Translations under genes and position numbers: made by a program
Notes under the pieces: model-generated
Told to the model about the DNA's origin: nothing
Database searches by the model: none
What the model saw: only the letters and a program-made list of their open reading frames with translations
Assembly: GCA_905479065.1 (NCBI GenBank)
Contig: CAJQLB010000012.1
Location: forward strand, 41,415 to 105,414
From: an uncultured Flavobacteriaceae bacterium
GTDB lineage: Bacteria > Bacteroidota > Bacteroidia > Flavobacteriales > Flavobacteriaceae
DNA length: 64,000 nucleotides
Direction of reading: 5' to 3'
Shown: positions 46,875 to 55,664 of the stretch, piece by piece
Position numbering within the stretch: position 1 is the stretch's first letter
Layout: each line of letters starts with the position of its first letter

Positions 46875-48356
46875 CTATAAAGAGGTTAAATAGGATTCTG
46901 CATTTTCAAGATGTTTCACTTTTTTCTCAGGAGCCATCTTATCAAACATCGACACCAACATACCTAGCCTTGGGTTTTGTTTAAAAAAATCTCGGTGAGT
47001 ATCCATAAAACGCCAAAACAATCCATCCCAAACGTCTTGCCAATCACCCTTTTTATAATTACTCATTTTCATTAAATAATTACTACCACTGATGTATGGC
47101 TTGGTCGCCATGAGACCTCCATCAGAAAATTGACTCATACCATAAACATTGGGAACCATAACCCAATCATAAGAATCGATAAAAAGCTCCATAAACCAAC
47201 GGTATACCTCGTCAGGATCAAATTCACAGAGCATCATGAAATTGCTTAAAACCATCAATCGTTCTATATGATTACAATAACCCGTTTTTAATACTTTTTT
47301 AATGGTTTGGTCTATTGGACCAATTCCTGTTGTTCCATCATAAAAAGAAGCAGGGATTTTTTTTGTAAAATTCCAAAAATTTCGAGTTCTTTCATCACTA
47401 CCACGGGTTTCATACATGCCTCTGATAAACTCTCTCCACCCAATAATTTGTCTAACAAATCCTTCTAAAGAATTAATAGGTACTTCATGATTTGATGCAT
47501 AAATAAGTGCCGTGTCAATAATTTCATTTGGCGTTATCAAACCAACATTTAGCATGGGAGTAAGCACACTGTGATTTAAAATTGAATGTTCATTTACGAT
47601 GGCATCCTCATAAGCACCAAATTCATGAAAACGCAGCTCTAAAAATTGATTGAACCATTCTTTGGTAGTTTCAATATTTGTAGGGTAGAGACAAAAATGA
47701 TCATCTAACTCTCCAATATTATTATCAAAATGGGTAGCAACATAAGTACAAGCTTCGCCATAATAGTCATTGTAATCAGGATATTGTATTGACGGTGGTA
47801 TTTTTTTGGCAGGATATTTCTTTCTGTTTTCTGCATCAAAGGTCCATTTTCCTCCTGATGGCTTACCGTTCTCATCAATCAAAATATTCATTTTTTTTCG
47901 TTGTTCCGTATAAAATGATGTTTGATGATATTTCTTTTTGTCAACTCTAAAAAAAGGTAACAAATCTTCTTTTGTATTAATAAATAGAGGAGACTCAGTA
48001 ACTTGGTAATTAATTTCATTATCCTGACATCCTTTTGTGAGTCTTTTCAAGAGATAGTTATCGACAGGGTCAAAGAAATTTATTTCTGAAATACCAGATG
48101 CCTTTAAAGCTGGTAATAAAAGACGAGTATCTGAGATATCCTGAAATGAATTAATATATACAACGTCTATGTTTTTTGACAAAAGATAGCTTTCGTACTG
48201 TTTCATAGTAGCCCTATGAAAAGCAATTTTTTGCTTGTGAAAGTTAAACTGTTTAAAAAAAAGATACTCTTCAATTAAATAAACAGGCAGTTTGTTTTCA
48301 ATTAAAGTTGAACTTTCAAATAGCTGATTTGGTAAAATTAAATTAATTTTTTTCAT
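46875..48356 (-). CDS. cryptochrome/photolyase-related protein (FeS-BCP type, cysteines missing)
   Basis: A 493-residue member of the deoxyribodipyrimidine photolyase-related family (FeS-BCP / prokaryotic (6-4) photolyase PhrB type). The N-terminal alpha/beta domain is [11 protein letters not shown] onward, and the FAD domain has [47 protein letters not shown] and [14 protein letters not shown]. In PhrB-type proteins four Cys hold a [4Fe-4S] cluster; here the expected C-x2-C region reads [19 protein letters not shown] with no Cys, and the earlier position reads IDQTI. It is the last gene of the operon and its ATG overlaps the DUF2256 stop by 4 bases. Confidence 0.9.
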   Translation of the reverse strand: MKKINLILPNQLFESSTLIENKLPVYLIEEYLFFKQFNFHKQKIAFHRATMKQYESYLLSKNIDVVYINSFQDISDTRLLLPALKASGISEINFFDPVDNYLLKRLTKGCQDNEINYQVTESPLFINTKEDLLPFFRVDKKKYHQTSFYTEQRKKMNILIDENGKPSGGKWTFDAENRKKYPAKKIPPSIQYPDYNDYYGEACTYVATHFDNNIGELDDHFCLYPTNIETTKEWFNQFLELRFHEFGAYEDAIVNEHSILNHSVLTPMLNVGLITPNEIIDTALIYASNHEVPINSLEGFVRQIIGWREFIRGMYETRGSDERTRNFWNFTKKIPASFYDGTTGIGPIDQTIKKVLKTGYCNHIERLMVLSNFMMLCEFDPDEVYRWFMELFIDSYDWVMVPNVYGMSQFSDGGLMATKPYISGSNYLMKMSNYKKGDWQDVWDGLFWRFMDTHRDFFKQNPRLGMLVSMFDKMAPEKKVKHLENAESYLTSL

Positions 48357-48487
48357 GTGTGCTTGTTTCTTCTGCAGCGTTCACTGCAATATTTCACTTC
48401 ATCCCAACAATTTTTCCACTTCTTTCGCCAAGCAAAGGGCTTTTCACAAACCAAACATTCCTTTTCTGGTAAATATTGTTTTTTCAT
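48353..48487 (-). CDS. DUF2256 small zinc-ribbon-like protein
   Basis: A 44-residue protein (start ATG 48487, stop TGA 48353-48355). It has a C-x2-C pair in ECLVCEKPF, the conserved F-x-W-R-K-K-W-x-x-C-W-D segment, and a C-x3-C pair in [10 protein letters not shown], which match DUF2256 and suggest one zinc site. It fits exactly between its neighbours: 1 base after the upstream photolyase stop and ATGA overlap with the downstream photolyase-related gene. DUF2256 genes are repeatedly found next to photolyase genes; the role is unknown. Confidence 0.9.
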   Translation of the reverse strand: MKKQYLPEKECLVCEKPFAWRKKWKNCWDEVKYCSERCRRNKHT

Positions 48488-48488
48488 G

Positions 48489-49946
48489 TTACATATTGAC
48501 ATGTGTGGTTAATATTCGTTGCTTTTCTTTTTTTACCGCTGGATGACTTTTATGACTCCATATTTTTTTTCTTGCTTCCCGGGAACTCTCTAATAAATCT
48601 ACGATTGGAGCAGGGTAGTGGTGACCTATGGTGACACCACAAAACGTCTGCTCCATTGAGCTCATAGTCCATGGTTGGTGTATAAATGAAACGGGGACTT
48701 CAGCTAGCTCAGGAATCCATTTTTTAATAAAAATACCATTCGGATCGTGCTCAATCGAATTTTTGACGGGATTATATAGTCTTACCGTATTAATTCCAGT
48801 TGTTCCGGCTTGCATTTGAAATTGCGGAAAATGTATTCCAGGTTCATAATCTAAAAATTGACGAGCTAAATGATAGGCACCCTCACGCCAATCTTGATCC
48901 AAATTAAAACTTAAAAACGACACGACCATCGCCCGCATTCTAAAATTAATCCAGCCTGTTTGAGTGACAGCTCTCATGCATGCATCGATTAGTGGGTATC
49001 CTGTTTGTCCCGTCTTCCAAGCCTTAAGAAAAGATGTATTCTTAACATGTTCTAACAATTCATAGCCATTGTTAATACAATGTGTTTCATAGGAACACTC
49101 AACTTCAAACTTTTGTATAAAATGACAATGCCAATGCAAACGAGTTAACATGCCATTAAAAGCCCTTTTAAAAACCAACCTGTTTGGATGGTTACTAACG
49201 AATTGAAAAACTTGCTTGACACTGATATTACCCCAAGCGATGTAGGGAGATAAACGACTGCAAGACATTCTACTAGCATCAGGCTTAGAGATGTTACGAT
49301 GATAATTACGACCTCTGTCAAGAACAAAAGAATGTAGATATCGCCATGCATTTACCTCACCCGCTGGCTGAAATAAGGACGGATACTTTTCAATTTTAGT
49401 TATGAATTGAGCAGGTAAGTTAAAAGCAGGGAATATTTTTATTGAATTAAAATCTTGCTTATAAGTATTGACAGTAATCGGACCTTTCATGACAGTATAC
49501 CAATACTTTCTCCAATTTTTACGATGTCTCAAGCCTCTTATAATCCCGTCTCGTTGAAATTCATTCCAATTAATGTTTTGTTGCTTACAAAATGCGTTAA
49601 TTTTCTTATCACGATCCCATGTAATTTGGACACCGCTCTCTTGGTAACTAAAAATATTTTTAATGTGAAACTGTGTTTGGATATAATTAAAAATATCCAA
49701 AGAATTACCATAGAACGTGTGCACTGTGCGTTTATATTTTTGTAGACTCTCATTCATGGATTTGAGAGAGTAATAAATAAACTGTAAGTGCCTTAATGCT
49801 GTGTCAGGATGCTTTAAACAATGGGAATCAAAAATATAAATAATGACATAAGGGAGTTTTGATTGCTCAGCAATATTTAAAGGAAGGTGGTCTTGTAATC
49901 TCAAGTCTCTTTTTAACCAAACAATATTTATTTCTTTTAATTTCAA
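48489..49946 (-). CDS. cryptochrome/DNA photolyase family protein
   Basis: A 485-residue flavoprotein. The N-terminal alpha/beta antenna domain begins [15 protein letters not shown]; the FAD domain includes [28 protein letters not shown] and [16 protein letters not shown]. Compared with CPD photolyase, the N-N-G-G-W-Q-W segment near the flavin is replaced by [15 protein letters not shown], so the flavin-proximal Trp and Asn appear to be missing. It is either a divergent photolyase or a cryptochrome-like sensor. It overlaps the upstream FAD-domain gene by 4 bases (ATGA). Confidence 0.9.
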   Translation of the reverse strand: MKLKEINIVWLKRDLRLQDHLPLNIAEQSKLPYVIIYIFDSHCLKHPDTALRHLQFIYYSLKSMNESLQKYKRTVHTFYGNSLDIFNYIQTQFHIKNIFSYQESGVQITWDRDKKINAFCKQQNINWNEFQRDGIIRGLRHRKNWRKYWYTVMKGPITVNTYKQDFNSIKIFPAFNLPAQFITKIEKYPSLFQPAGEVNAWRYLHSFVLDRGRNYHRNISKPDASRMSCSRLSPYIAWGNISVKQVFQFVSNHPNRLVFKRAFNGMLTRLHWHCHFIQKFEVECSYETHCINNGYELLEHVKNTSFLKAWKTGQTGYPLIDACMRAVTQTGWINFRMRAMVVSFLSFNLDQDWREGAYHLARQFLDYEPGIHFPQFQMQAGTTGINTVRLYNPVKNSIEHDPNGIFIKKWIPELAEVPVSFIHQPWTMSSMEQTFCGVTIGHHYPAPIVDLLESSREARKKIWSHKSHPAVKKEKQRILTTHVNM

Positions 49947-51052
49947 AAAATGATTTGCTTTTTACATTTTTTCCAAAAAGCAAAAAAAGAAGGATAGTAT
50001 CCCTCAACATTAAACATCCAATCACGTTGATCACATGTTCCTTGATAATGCTCATTTAGTGGATGTTCTTTAAAATAAACTGTCTTGAGATTGTAATTAG
50101 CTTTTAACTCATTGAATTCGCCTACAAACAACTGTATGTTCAAAATATTATTAGACAGACCAAGAATAAAATTAATTACATGTTCAGATACGGGATATTG
50201 GTTGAAATGTGAAGGTTCTAACAATAATATTCGATTTGCCTCAATATCATTTCTCCAAAAGGGATCTAGATTGTAGCTGTTGTATATGAGAGTTGGTAAA
50301 TGCGTATTTATTTTATTAATAGAAGATTGCGGTAGAGGGGTAACTAAATTTAAGTGCTCAGAAGCAAGAAGCTCCTTAGGAATATCAAATTCCTGAAAAT
50401 TATCATAAGGAACGTCTAAGTAAGTACCGGTCTCAGAGGTATTACAATATGTGTTTATATTCTCCTGATTTGCGTAATATTTTTTGTTACTATTAGCACC
50501 TGCAACCCATTGCCAACTTAAAGCATTACTTGCCCAATCACCATCAAGTAAGTGATAATACATCCATCTAGCTGGTTCTTTCCAATGATGATTGGCAATA
50601 TTACATGTAAGCGAAGCCATGTACATACGTAAATGATTGTGTATGTATCCTGATGAAACTAGCTTTGTAATTGCTGCATCAATGGCGAGTATTCCAGTTG
50701 TCCTTTCATTTAGGGCTGCAGGAATACCATACCCCACGATAGGTTCTTGCTGGTGCTTTAAATCTTGATTAATATCATTTTTCTTATGAATCCAAACCTG
50801 TTGCCAATAGTCACGCCATGCGAGTTCTTGTATAAATTTAAACATGCCACCAGGCTTAAAACCACGTTTAATTAGTGTTTCATAAACGTATTTCGTTGAT
50901 ATCACCCCACGGGATATATATGGAGATAAACGACTAACATCACCATTCGTGTAATTTCTACTCGATGCGTAATTAGAGGGATTAAATGCCATAACCTTAT
51001 CGATAATATCATCAATGTGTACATCAAAATACCCTGTGTTATCTGTCGCCAT
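49943..51052 (-). CDS. FAD-binding photolyase-domain protein with rearranged domains
   Basis: A 369-residue protein. The photolyase FAD-binding domain starts almost at the N-terminus: [13 protein letters not shown] (about 40-52), [39 protein letters not shown] and [19 protein letters not shown], so the flavin Trp/Asn segment is intact. There is no N-terminal antenna domain. The last 110 residues ([10 protein letters not shown]... onward) look like the alpha/beta domain normally found at the N-terminus. This would be a circular-permutation-like arrangement; it is my inference from pattern only. Start ATG 51052 shares one base with the TIGR03643 stop. Confidence 0.85.
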   Translation of the reverse strand: MATDNTGYFDVHIDDIIDKVMAFNPSNYASSRNYTNGDVSRLSPYISRGVISTKYVYETLIKRGFKPGGMFKFIQELAWRDYWQQVWIHKKNDINQDLKHQQEPIVGYGIPAALNERTTGILAIDAAITKLVSSGYIHNHLRMYMASLTCNIANHHWKEPARWMYYHLLDGDWASNALSWQWVAGANSNKKYYANQENINTYCNTSETGTYLDVPYDNFQEFDIPKELLASEHLNLVTPLPQSSINKINTHLPTLIYNSYNLDPFWRNDIEANRILLLEPSHFNQYPVSEHVINFILGLSNNILNIQLFVGEFNELKANYNLKTVYFKEHPLNEHYQGTCDQRDWMFNVEGYYPSFFAFWKKCKKQIIF

Positions 51053-51360
51053 TATCGCTTACTAATTTTATTACTAGAGATTGCCTTTTGACGTGAACAT
51101 TTAAAGCGAACGATTTCGTCACTTCGTTTTTTGAGATGTTTCTTACTTACGCCACTATTAACACGTTGTCTCCAGAGCTTGAAACTAGATTTTTTCAAGG
51201 TCCCACGCATTACTTTAATCACCTCTTTTTCAGCAATTCCGAATTGGAATTGAATGGCCTCAAAAGGCGTACGATCTTCCCAAGCCATCTCGATAATACG
51301 ATCCAGTTGTCGCTCTGAAAAATCATGATGAAGAATTATTTCTCTACTACTTTTTCCCAT
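51052..51360 (-). CDS. TIGR03643-family protein
   Basis: A 102-residue basic protein. The N-terminal half (SERQLDRIIEMAWEDRTPFEAI shown here as S-E-x-Q-x-D-R-I-I-E-M-A-W-E-D-R-T-P-F, then FGIAEKEVIKVMR) looks like a helix-turn-helix-type segment; the W-R-x-R-V-x-x-R/S-G-x-S-K-K-H tail is Lys/Arg rich and may contact nucleic acid. The family is found beside photolyase genes; its role is unknown. It overlaps the DUF2452 gene by 25 bases and the next gene by 1 base, so all are translationally coupled. Confidence 0.87.
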   Translation of the reverse strand: MGKSSREIILHHDFSERQLDRIIEMAWEDRTPFEAIQFQFGIAEKEVIKVMRGTLKKSSFKLWRQRVNSGVSKKHLKKRSDEIVRFKCSRQKAISSNKISKR

Positions 51361-51746
51361 ATGTGATCTGTATTTAAATAAAAACTGCCTAACGAATCAA
51401 AATCACACTCATGAGGTGCTATAATTGATAAAAAGGTTTCTCCATTTTTCCGCTGGTATAAATGATAACATTTCCCAATAATTGGTTCAAAAGAAAACTT
51501 TGCATCATATATCAATTGATTAAATTCGAATTCTTTCATAAGAGCCTCATACTGGTCTTTTAATTCGTTCAATTCCGATTTAATTTTATGATTTAGTTTA
51601 TTAATACACCTATTTTTCCAAGCAACGGTATCTGAGGGGTTAATCATGGGAGCAACCAAATTAGTGCCGTAAGGCCTTAAGGCTGCGTCAAATTGTTGTG
51701 TTTTTTCATTAAAAACTACGTTATCTGGAATTTTGCTTTTTTTCAT
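51336..51746 (-). CDS. DUF2452 domain-containing protein
   Basis: A 136-residue soluble protein matching DUF2452: PDNVVFNEKTQQFDAALRPYGTNLVAP (key P-D-N...Y-x-T-N-x-x-A-P) at the N-terminus, a central coiled-coil-like helix (about residues 45-72) and FEPIIGKCYHLYQRKNGETFLSII toward the C-terminus. The function is unknown. First gene of the six-gene photolyase operon; a TATTTTTG box is 26 bases upstream, overlapped upstream by an inverted repeat. Confidence 0.87.
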   Translation of the reverse strand: MKKSKIPDNVVFNEKTQQFDAALRPYGTNLVAPMINPSDTVAWKNRCINKLNHKIKSELNELKDQYEALMKEFEFNQLIYDAKFSFEPIIGKCYHLYQRKNGETFLSIIAPHECDFDSLGSFYLNTDHIWEKVVEK

Positions 51747-51772
51747 ACGTCCTTCAAATCCTTAAGATGAGT

Positions 51773-51780
51773 CAAAAATA
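51773..51780 (-). promoter_or_regulatory. TATTTTTG -7 box of the photolyase operon
   Basis: Exact TAnnTTTG match on the minus strand, 26 bases before the ATG at 51746. No TTTG is found at the usual -33 distance, which fits a promoter needing an activator or another sigma factor. Confidence 0.55.
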
Positions 51781-51785
51781 GGAAA

Positions 51786-51815
51786 TGTTTAACCTTTTTA
51801 TGTTAAAGTTAAACA
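51786..51815 (-). promoter_or_regulatory. candidate operator: TGTTTAAC-N14-GTTAAACA inverted repeat
   Basis: Two perfect 8-bp arms with centres 22 bp (two helical turns) apart, with a third partial copy (TGTTAAAG, 51801-51808) between. It begins 5 bases upstream of the -7 box, so a bound protein would cover the -33 region. Light-dependent MerR-type regulators (LitR/CarH) control photolyase genes in other bacteria; that link is only inference here. Confidence 0.5.
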
Positions 51816-51894
51816 AAAATTTCTTCATAAAGACTTCAGAATAACAGGGTGTAAAGATTGAATATAAGTCCTGTTATCATCAATGAAAAACAGC

Positions 51895-51922
51895 AAAAAG
51901 CCAACTCTAAATGAGTTGGCTT
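51895..51922 (-). terminator. rho-independent terminator
   Basis: Stem AAGCCAACTC / GAGTTGGCTT (perfect 10 bp, 5-base loop) at 51898-51922. On the minus strand it is followed by CTTTTTG, so it ends the transcript of the gene at 51950-52447 and separates it from the photolyase operon downstream. Confidence 0.85.
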
Positions 51923-51949
51923 AACCAATTAAATAACGACTAATATGAG

Positions 51950-52447
51950 TTAATTTAAAGAAACATAATTATTTACATCATCGTTTGTTTGTTTAAATCT
52001 TAACACTTTAGACTTTTTATCCTTTTTTATTTTTATAACAAATGTCGATTCAGGTCCAGTAAGGTGTTTGTATTCAATATATTGCTGACTTTTTAAAATT
52101 CTCCAATTTGGGAAAGCCTTTATGACCTCTAAAGTCAATTGAGTAGGTAATTTGATATTGTTGTAATTTTCAAACGAGCTAACGATTTTTCCACTAGCAT
52201 CATAAGTGGTCTCAACGTGACAGTTTGTTTCTTTAAAAACTACATCATAAGTTGTTTTTTTGTCAGATTTGAAAACAGCTAAGTTTTGAATATTATATGA
52301 TGCTATCATATTTTGAAATTCAGATATTTTGCTCGAACTACGTTGTAAAGACATGTCTTTTAAATAGTCAAAGTTTTTGGTATTTTGTGATGCGGCTGAA
52401 AACACAAAAGATAAAAAAAGGACGCATGTAAAAAGTAAAGATTTCAT
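51950..52447 (-). CDS. secreted PepSY-like protein
   Basis: A 165-residue protein with signal peptide (ending SAAS-Q). The mature part has the strand/helix pattern of PepSY-like domains: a Y-D-V-V-F segment, TTYDASGKIVSSFENY, then a helix LTLEVIKAFPNWRIL and YIEYKHLTGPESTFVIKI. The assignment is by pattern and moderate. Such proteins are often controlled by two-component systems. It is monocistronic, with the terminator 28 bases downstream. Confidence 0.72.
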   Translation of the reverse strand: MKSLLFTCVLFLSFVFSAASQNTKNFDYLKDMSLQRSSSKISEFQNMIASYNIQNLAVFKSDKKTTYDVVFKETNCHVETTYDASGKIVSSFENYNNIKLPTQLTLEVIKAFPNWRILKSQQYIEYKHLTGPESTFVIKIKKDKKSKVLRFKQTNDDVNNYVSLN

Positions 52448-52819
52448 AAAAAGAGTTTTATTTGTTAAGGATGGTGTAAAGATAATTTAACAAGGGTTTA
52501 GAATGGCTTAGTAGCACCACACATAAACTACGTAGAGCTACGTAAATCAGTAACTCTTGCATTAATTAGATTATTTTTAGTCGCTGAGAATCGTTTAAAA
52601 AATAAATTCTTGACAACTATTCAGAATATCCCAACTAAACGTGTGCTAATAGCTTTCGAAAATCATTACTGTAACGAATCCTCATTTAGCTCATAAGATT
52701 AGAGAATAATATCTGTAGTTATTTTGAAATATCGTCTAAAAGCACTGTTTCTCTCATTCTTAACAAATGTTCTATAATTTATATTATGTAAAATAGAGTT
52801 ATTCCAAACACACCTATCT
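52448..52819. other. 372-base intergenic region with a TACGTA repeat
   Basis: No gene or RNA found. It holds the upstream region of the PepSY-like gene. At 52528-52544 CTACGTA occurs twice, 10 bp apart (CTACGTAGAG / CTACGTAAAT), about 80 bases before the start codon; each contains the palindrome TACGTA. A weak TATCTTTA box lies nearer the gene. The left-facing part next to 52820 shows nothing else. Confidence 0.5.
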
Positions 52820-54007
52820 TTACTTACTAATACAATCCAAAGCTTCTTTTAAATCAACAATAAGATCTTCAGGATCTTCTAACCCTACCGATATTCTTAT
52901 ATCCCCTAACGAAATTCCCATATTTTTAAATTGTGAGTCAGTCATTTCCTTTAAATAACTGATCGCTGGCACATAAATTAGACTTTCATGACCACCCCAG
53001 CTAACGCCAATTTTGAAAATCTTAAGTTGATTTACAAAGTGTTTAACAGTATTTATATCATCCGTATTAAGCTTAAAAGACATCAAACCTGAAAAACCAA
53101 ACATTTGCCTTTTTGCCAATTCATGCTGATCAAAGGTTGATAATCCAGGATAGTTAACCTTGACAACATTGTTATGGGATTCTAAAAATTGCGCTATTTG
53201 TAACCCACTTTTTTGATGTTTCTGCAGTCTCAATGTCAATGTTCGAAGACTGCGTAACAATAGCCAAGCCTCTATGGGTGCTGTTTTAGCTCCTAGTAAT
53301 TCATATTCATTATGAAAAATAGATGAGATATCACTGTCCTTACCAATAATCACCCCACCAACAATATCACTGTGACCTCCCAAATATTTTGAACACGAAT
53401 GGACTTCTAAATCAACCCCCAAACTTAAAGGTTTTTGATATAATGGCGTTGCCCACGTATTGTCAATAATTGTCTTTATTCCATGTTCTTTAGCTAAACA
53501 TGTGACGGCTTTTATATCTTGCAAAGAAAATATAGCGGATGATGGACTTTCTAAATAAATTAAAGCGGTATTAGATTGAATGGCCTCTTCAAAATCATGG
53601 ATATCGCAACCTGAGACAAATGTTGTCTCAATTTGCATCTTTTTAGATAGGTAATTAACGAGCAAATTATTGGCTGGTCCATACATGTTTTTTATCGCAA
53701 TAATGTGTGCTGTAGGTTTGAGAAAATGTAAGCACGCCGCTGTAATTGCCGCCATACCGGAAGGAAATAATTGCGCTCTTTCGCCGCACGCTAATTGAGC
53801 AAGTTTCTCCTCTACCAATTGAACCGTTGGATTTCTTCCTCTAGAATAAATAAAATTATGTTCTCTGTTGTTAAATGCATTATCTATAGCGTCCCAATCA
53901 TTAAATGTGAACAATGAATTTTGAAAAATTGGTGGAACTACAGCACCATGATACAGAGAGCTGTCGTTGATGTCATGGCATAATAATGTGGATGGTTTTC
54001 TTTTCAT
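52820..54007 (-). CDS. PLP-dependent Cys/Met metabolism lyase (cystathionine beta-lyase-like)
   Basis: A 395-residue enzyme of the trans-sulfuration family. Motifs: YSRGRNPTVQLVEEKLA, FPSGMAAITAA, DNTWATPLYQKPL (PLP-ring Asp) and the Schiff-base lysine in SCSKYLGGHSD. The family includes cystathionine beta-lyase, cystathionine gamma-lyase/synthase and methionine gamma-lyase; the sequence alone does not separate them, and beta-lyase is the best guess. It overlaps the NhaC-type antiporter gene by 4 bases (ATGA), so the two are coupled. Confidence 0.87.
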   Translation of the reverse strand: MKRKPSTLLCHDINDSSLYHGAVVPPIFQNSLFTFNDWDAIDNAFNNREHNFIYSRGRNPTVQLVEEKLAQLACGERAQLFPSGMAAITAACLHFLKPTAHIIAIKNMYGPANNLLVNYLSKKMQIETTFVSGCDIHDFEEAIQSNTALIYLESPSSAIFSLQDIKAVTCLAKEHGIKTIIDNTWATPLYQKPLSLGVDLEVHSCSKYLGGHSDIVGGVIIGKDSDISSIFHNEYELLGAKTAPIEAWLLLRSLRTLTLRLQKHQKSGLQIAQFLESHNNVVKVNYPGLSTFDQHELAKRQMFGFSGLMSFKLNTDDINTVKHFVNQLKIFKIGVSWGGHESLIYVPAISYLKEMTDSQFKNMGISLGDIRISVGLEDPEDLIVDLKEALDCISK

Positions 54008-55452
54008 AGACTTTCCTTATTTATGTTGTTTTTATAAAAGCAACCTATTCCTAATATGGCAATAATTGGTGCAACACAAATATTAATTAACGATAGAAAT
54101 TGCCAGTGCCAATACGTTGAAAATGAAACCCCTAAGGTTGCGACCATAAATAATGATGTTGCATGCCAAGGTATTAGACTTTCTATCATAGTTCCGTAGT
54201 CTTCTATGGATCTTGATAGTACTTTTCTTGAGATTTTCATGGAGTCATAGCGTTTCTTAAAAGCATCACCGATAATAAAACTCGTTGCACCTTGGTTGGA
54301 TGTAATACCATTCGTGACAGCTGTTGAAAAAAGTGTTGCTAATATTAACGATGATTTTGATTGAGTAAATGAGAATATGCGAAGAACTATTGTTGGCATC
54401 GCGTCAGTCACATCTAAGGTACCAATAAAGGTTAACGCCATGAGAGTAAACACAATGACCTCATTTAATTCGTAGAGCCCTCCCCTGTTAAATAACACTT
54501 CTAATTGACTTGGCACCTCTGTCATCCAATTTGCCATATTTGTATGAAAGCCAGTAGTCAATGTGTCAATAAGATGCGATAGCTCAAAATTTTGAATACT
54601 TAGTGCTAACACACATGCAATTAAACATGATGCAAGTAATGTGGGCAATGTTGCTAATCGTTTTAACGAACCATACAGAATAACTAGCGGTGGTAACAAA
54701 AGGCACGGATTAAAATTAAACATTGACTCTAAAGCTAACAAGGTGACTAAAGTCTCATTCGATATGATGCCACTAGACAAAGGCGGGTATATAACGCCGA
54801 GGATAATATAAATGAATAGTGATAGTATTGCTGAGGGTACTGTCGTATACATCATGGATTTTATATGTCCATATAAACTAACTTCTGAAGCGATTACAGC
54901 CAAATTAGTTGTATCGGACAAAGGCGACATTTTATCACCAAAATAAGCACCTCCTATAATGGCCCCAGCAGTAATTCCTAGATGGGCTTCTGCGGTTATT
55001 GCCACTCCCATAAGAACCGTACCAATGGTAGCCACAGAACCCCAAGAGGTACCTGTTAATGTTGAAAAAATAATTGGAATTACAAAAGCAAGGACATACA
55101 TGTAGGATGGATCAATAAGTTTTATGCCATAGAAAATTAGCATTGGAATAGTGCCGCTGATGATCCAGGTCCCAATAACCAATCCGATAGCAAATAAAAT
55201 TAAAACTGCAGGAAACCCTTTGGCTAATTTTTTAACTATTGCTTTTTGAATACTAATCCATTTAAATCCCAAAAATAACAAATGTGCTACAGAAAAACAC
55301 GATGCTAACAAGAAGACTACTTCTAAAGGAAACGCTGGCTTGTCAAAAACTTTAGGTTGTAAAATTAAACCATAGAGAATGAGGACACCAAGAATGCAAA
55401 CAGGCAAAACCAAATGAAAAAACGAAATATTTGACTTTAAATTATTTGTCAT
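54004..55452 (-). CDS. nhaC: NhaC-family Na+/H+ antiporter
   Basis: A 482-residue inner-membrane protein with about 11-12 helices. Family segments: FSTLTGTSWGSVATIGTVLMG (helix-break region), IIGGAYFGDKMSPLSDTTNLA (the conserved G-D-x-x-S-P-x-S-D-T), and NGITSNQGATSFIIGDAFKKR with SIEDYGTMIESLIPWHATSLFM. NhaC relatives exchange Na+ and H+ or organic acids (MleN malate/lactate). Close coupling to a sulfur amino acid lyase suggests the substrate could be related to that pathway, which is inference. Confidence 0.9.
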   Translation of the reverse strand: MTNNLKSNISFFHLVLPVCILGVLILYGLILQPKVFDKPAFPLEVVFLLASCFSVAHLLFLGFKWISIQKAIVKKLAKGFPAVLILFAIGLVIGTWIISGTIPMLIFYGIKLIDPSYMYVLAFVIPIIFSTLTGTSWGSVATIGTVLMGVAITAEAHLGITAGAIIGGAYFGDKMSPLSDTTNLAVIASEVSLYGHIKSMMYTTVPSAILSLFIYIILGVIYPPLSSGIISNETLVTLLALESMFNFNPCLLLPPLVILYGSLKRLATLPTLLASCLIACVLALSIQNFELSHLIDTLTTGFHTNMANWMTEVPSQLEVLFNRGGLYELNEVIVFTLMALTFIGTLDVTDAMPTIVLRIFSFTQSKSSLILATLFSTAVTNGITSNQGATSFIIGDAFKKRYDSMKISRKVLSRSIEDYGTMIESLIPWHATSLFMVATLGVSFSTYWHWQFLSLINICVAPIIAILGIGCFYKNNINKESL

Positions 55453-55610
55453 TGAAAAAAGAATGGTTATTTAAAAGTAATTAATTTCGTTCAAAAAGTA
55501 CATATTTGAAATGATACAGCACTTTTTTAAATCAAATAATTAGTAAATTTGTTTTAATCAGGCTTGATTTAGACCTTTAAATTGATAAATATCATGTTTT
55601 ATCTAATTAT

Positions 55611-55642
55611 TTTGCACTTAATTAGACCTTCGGTTAACTTTG
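55611..55642 (+). promoter_or_regulatory. promoter of the vanadium-haloperoxidase-like gene
   Basis: TTTG (55611-55614), 20 bases, TAACTTTG (55635-55642): full match to the Bacteroidota consensus, 22 bases before the ATG at 55665. Confidence 0.75.
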
Positions 55643-55664
55643 TATGCAACCAAATTTATCATAA

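Noticed and set aside
49455..49745. Plus-strand frame of 96 codons within the photolyase gene
   Set aside because: Antisense to well-conserved photolyase sequence; no family and no regulatory signal.
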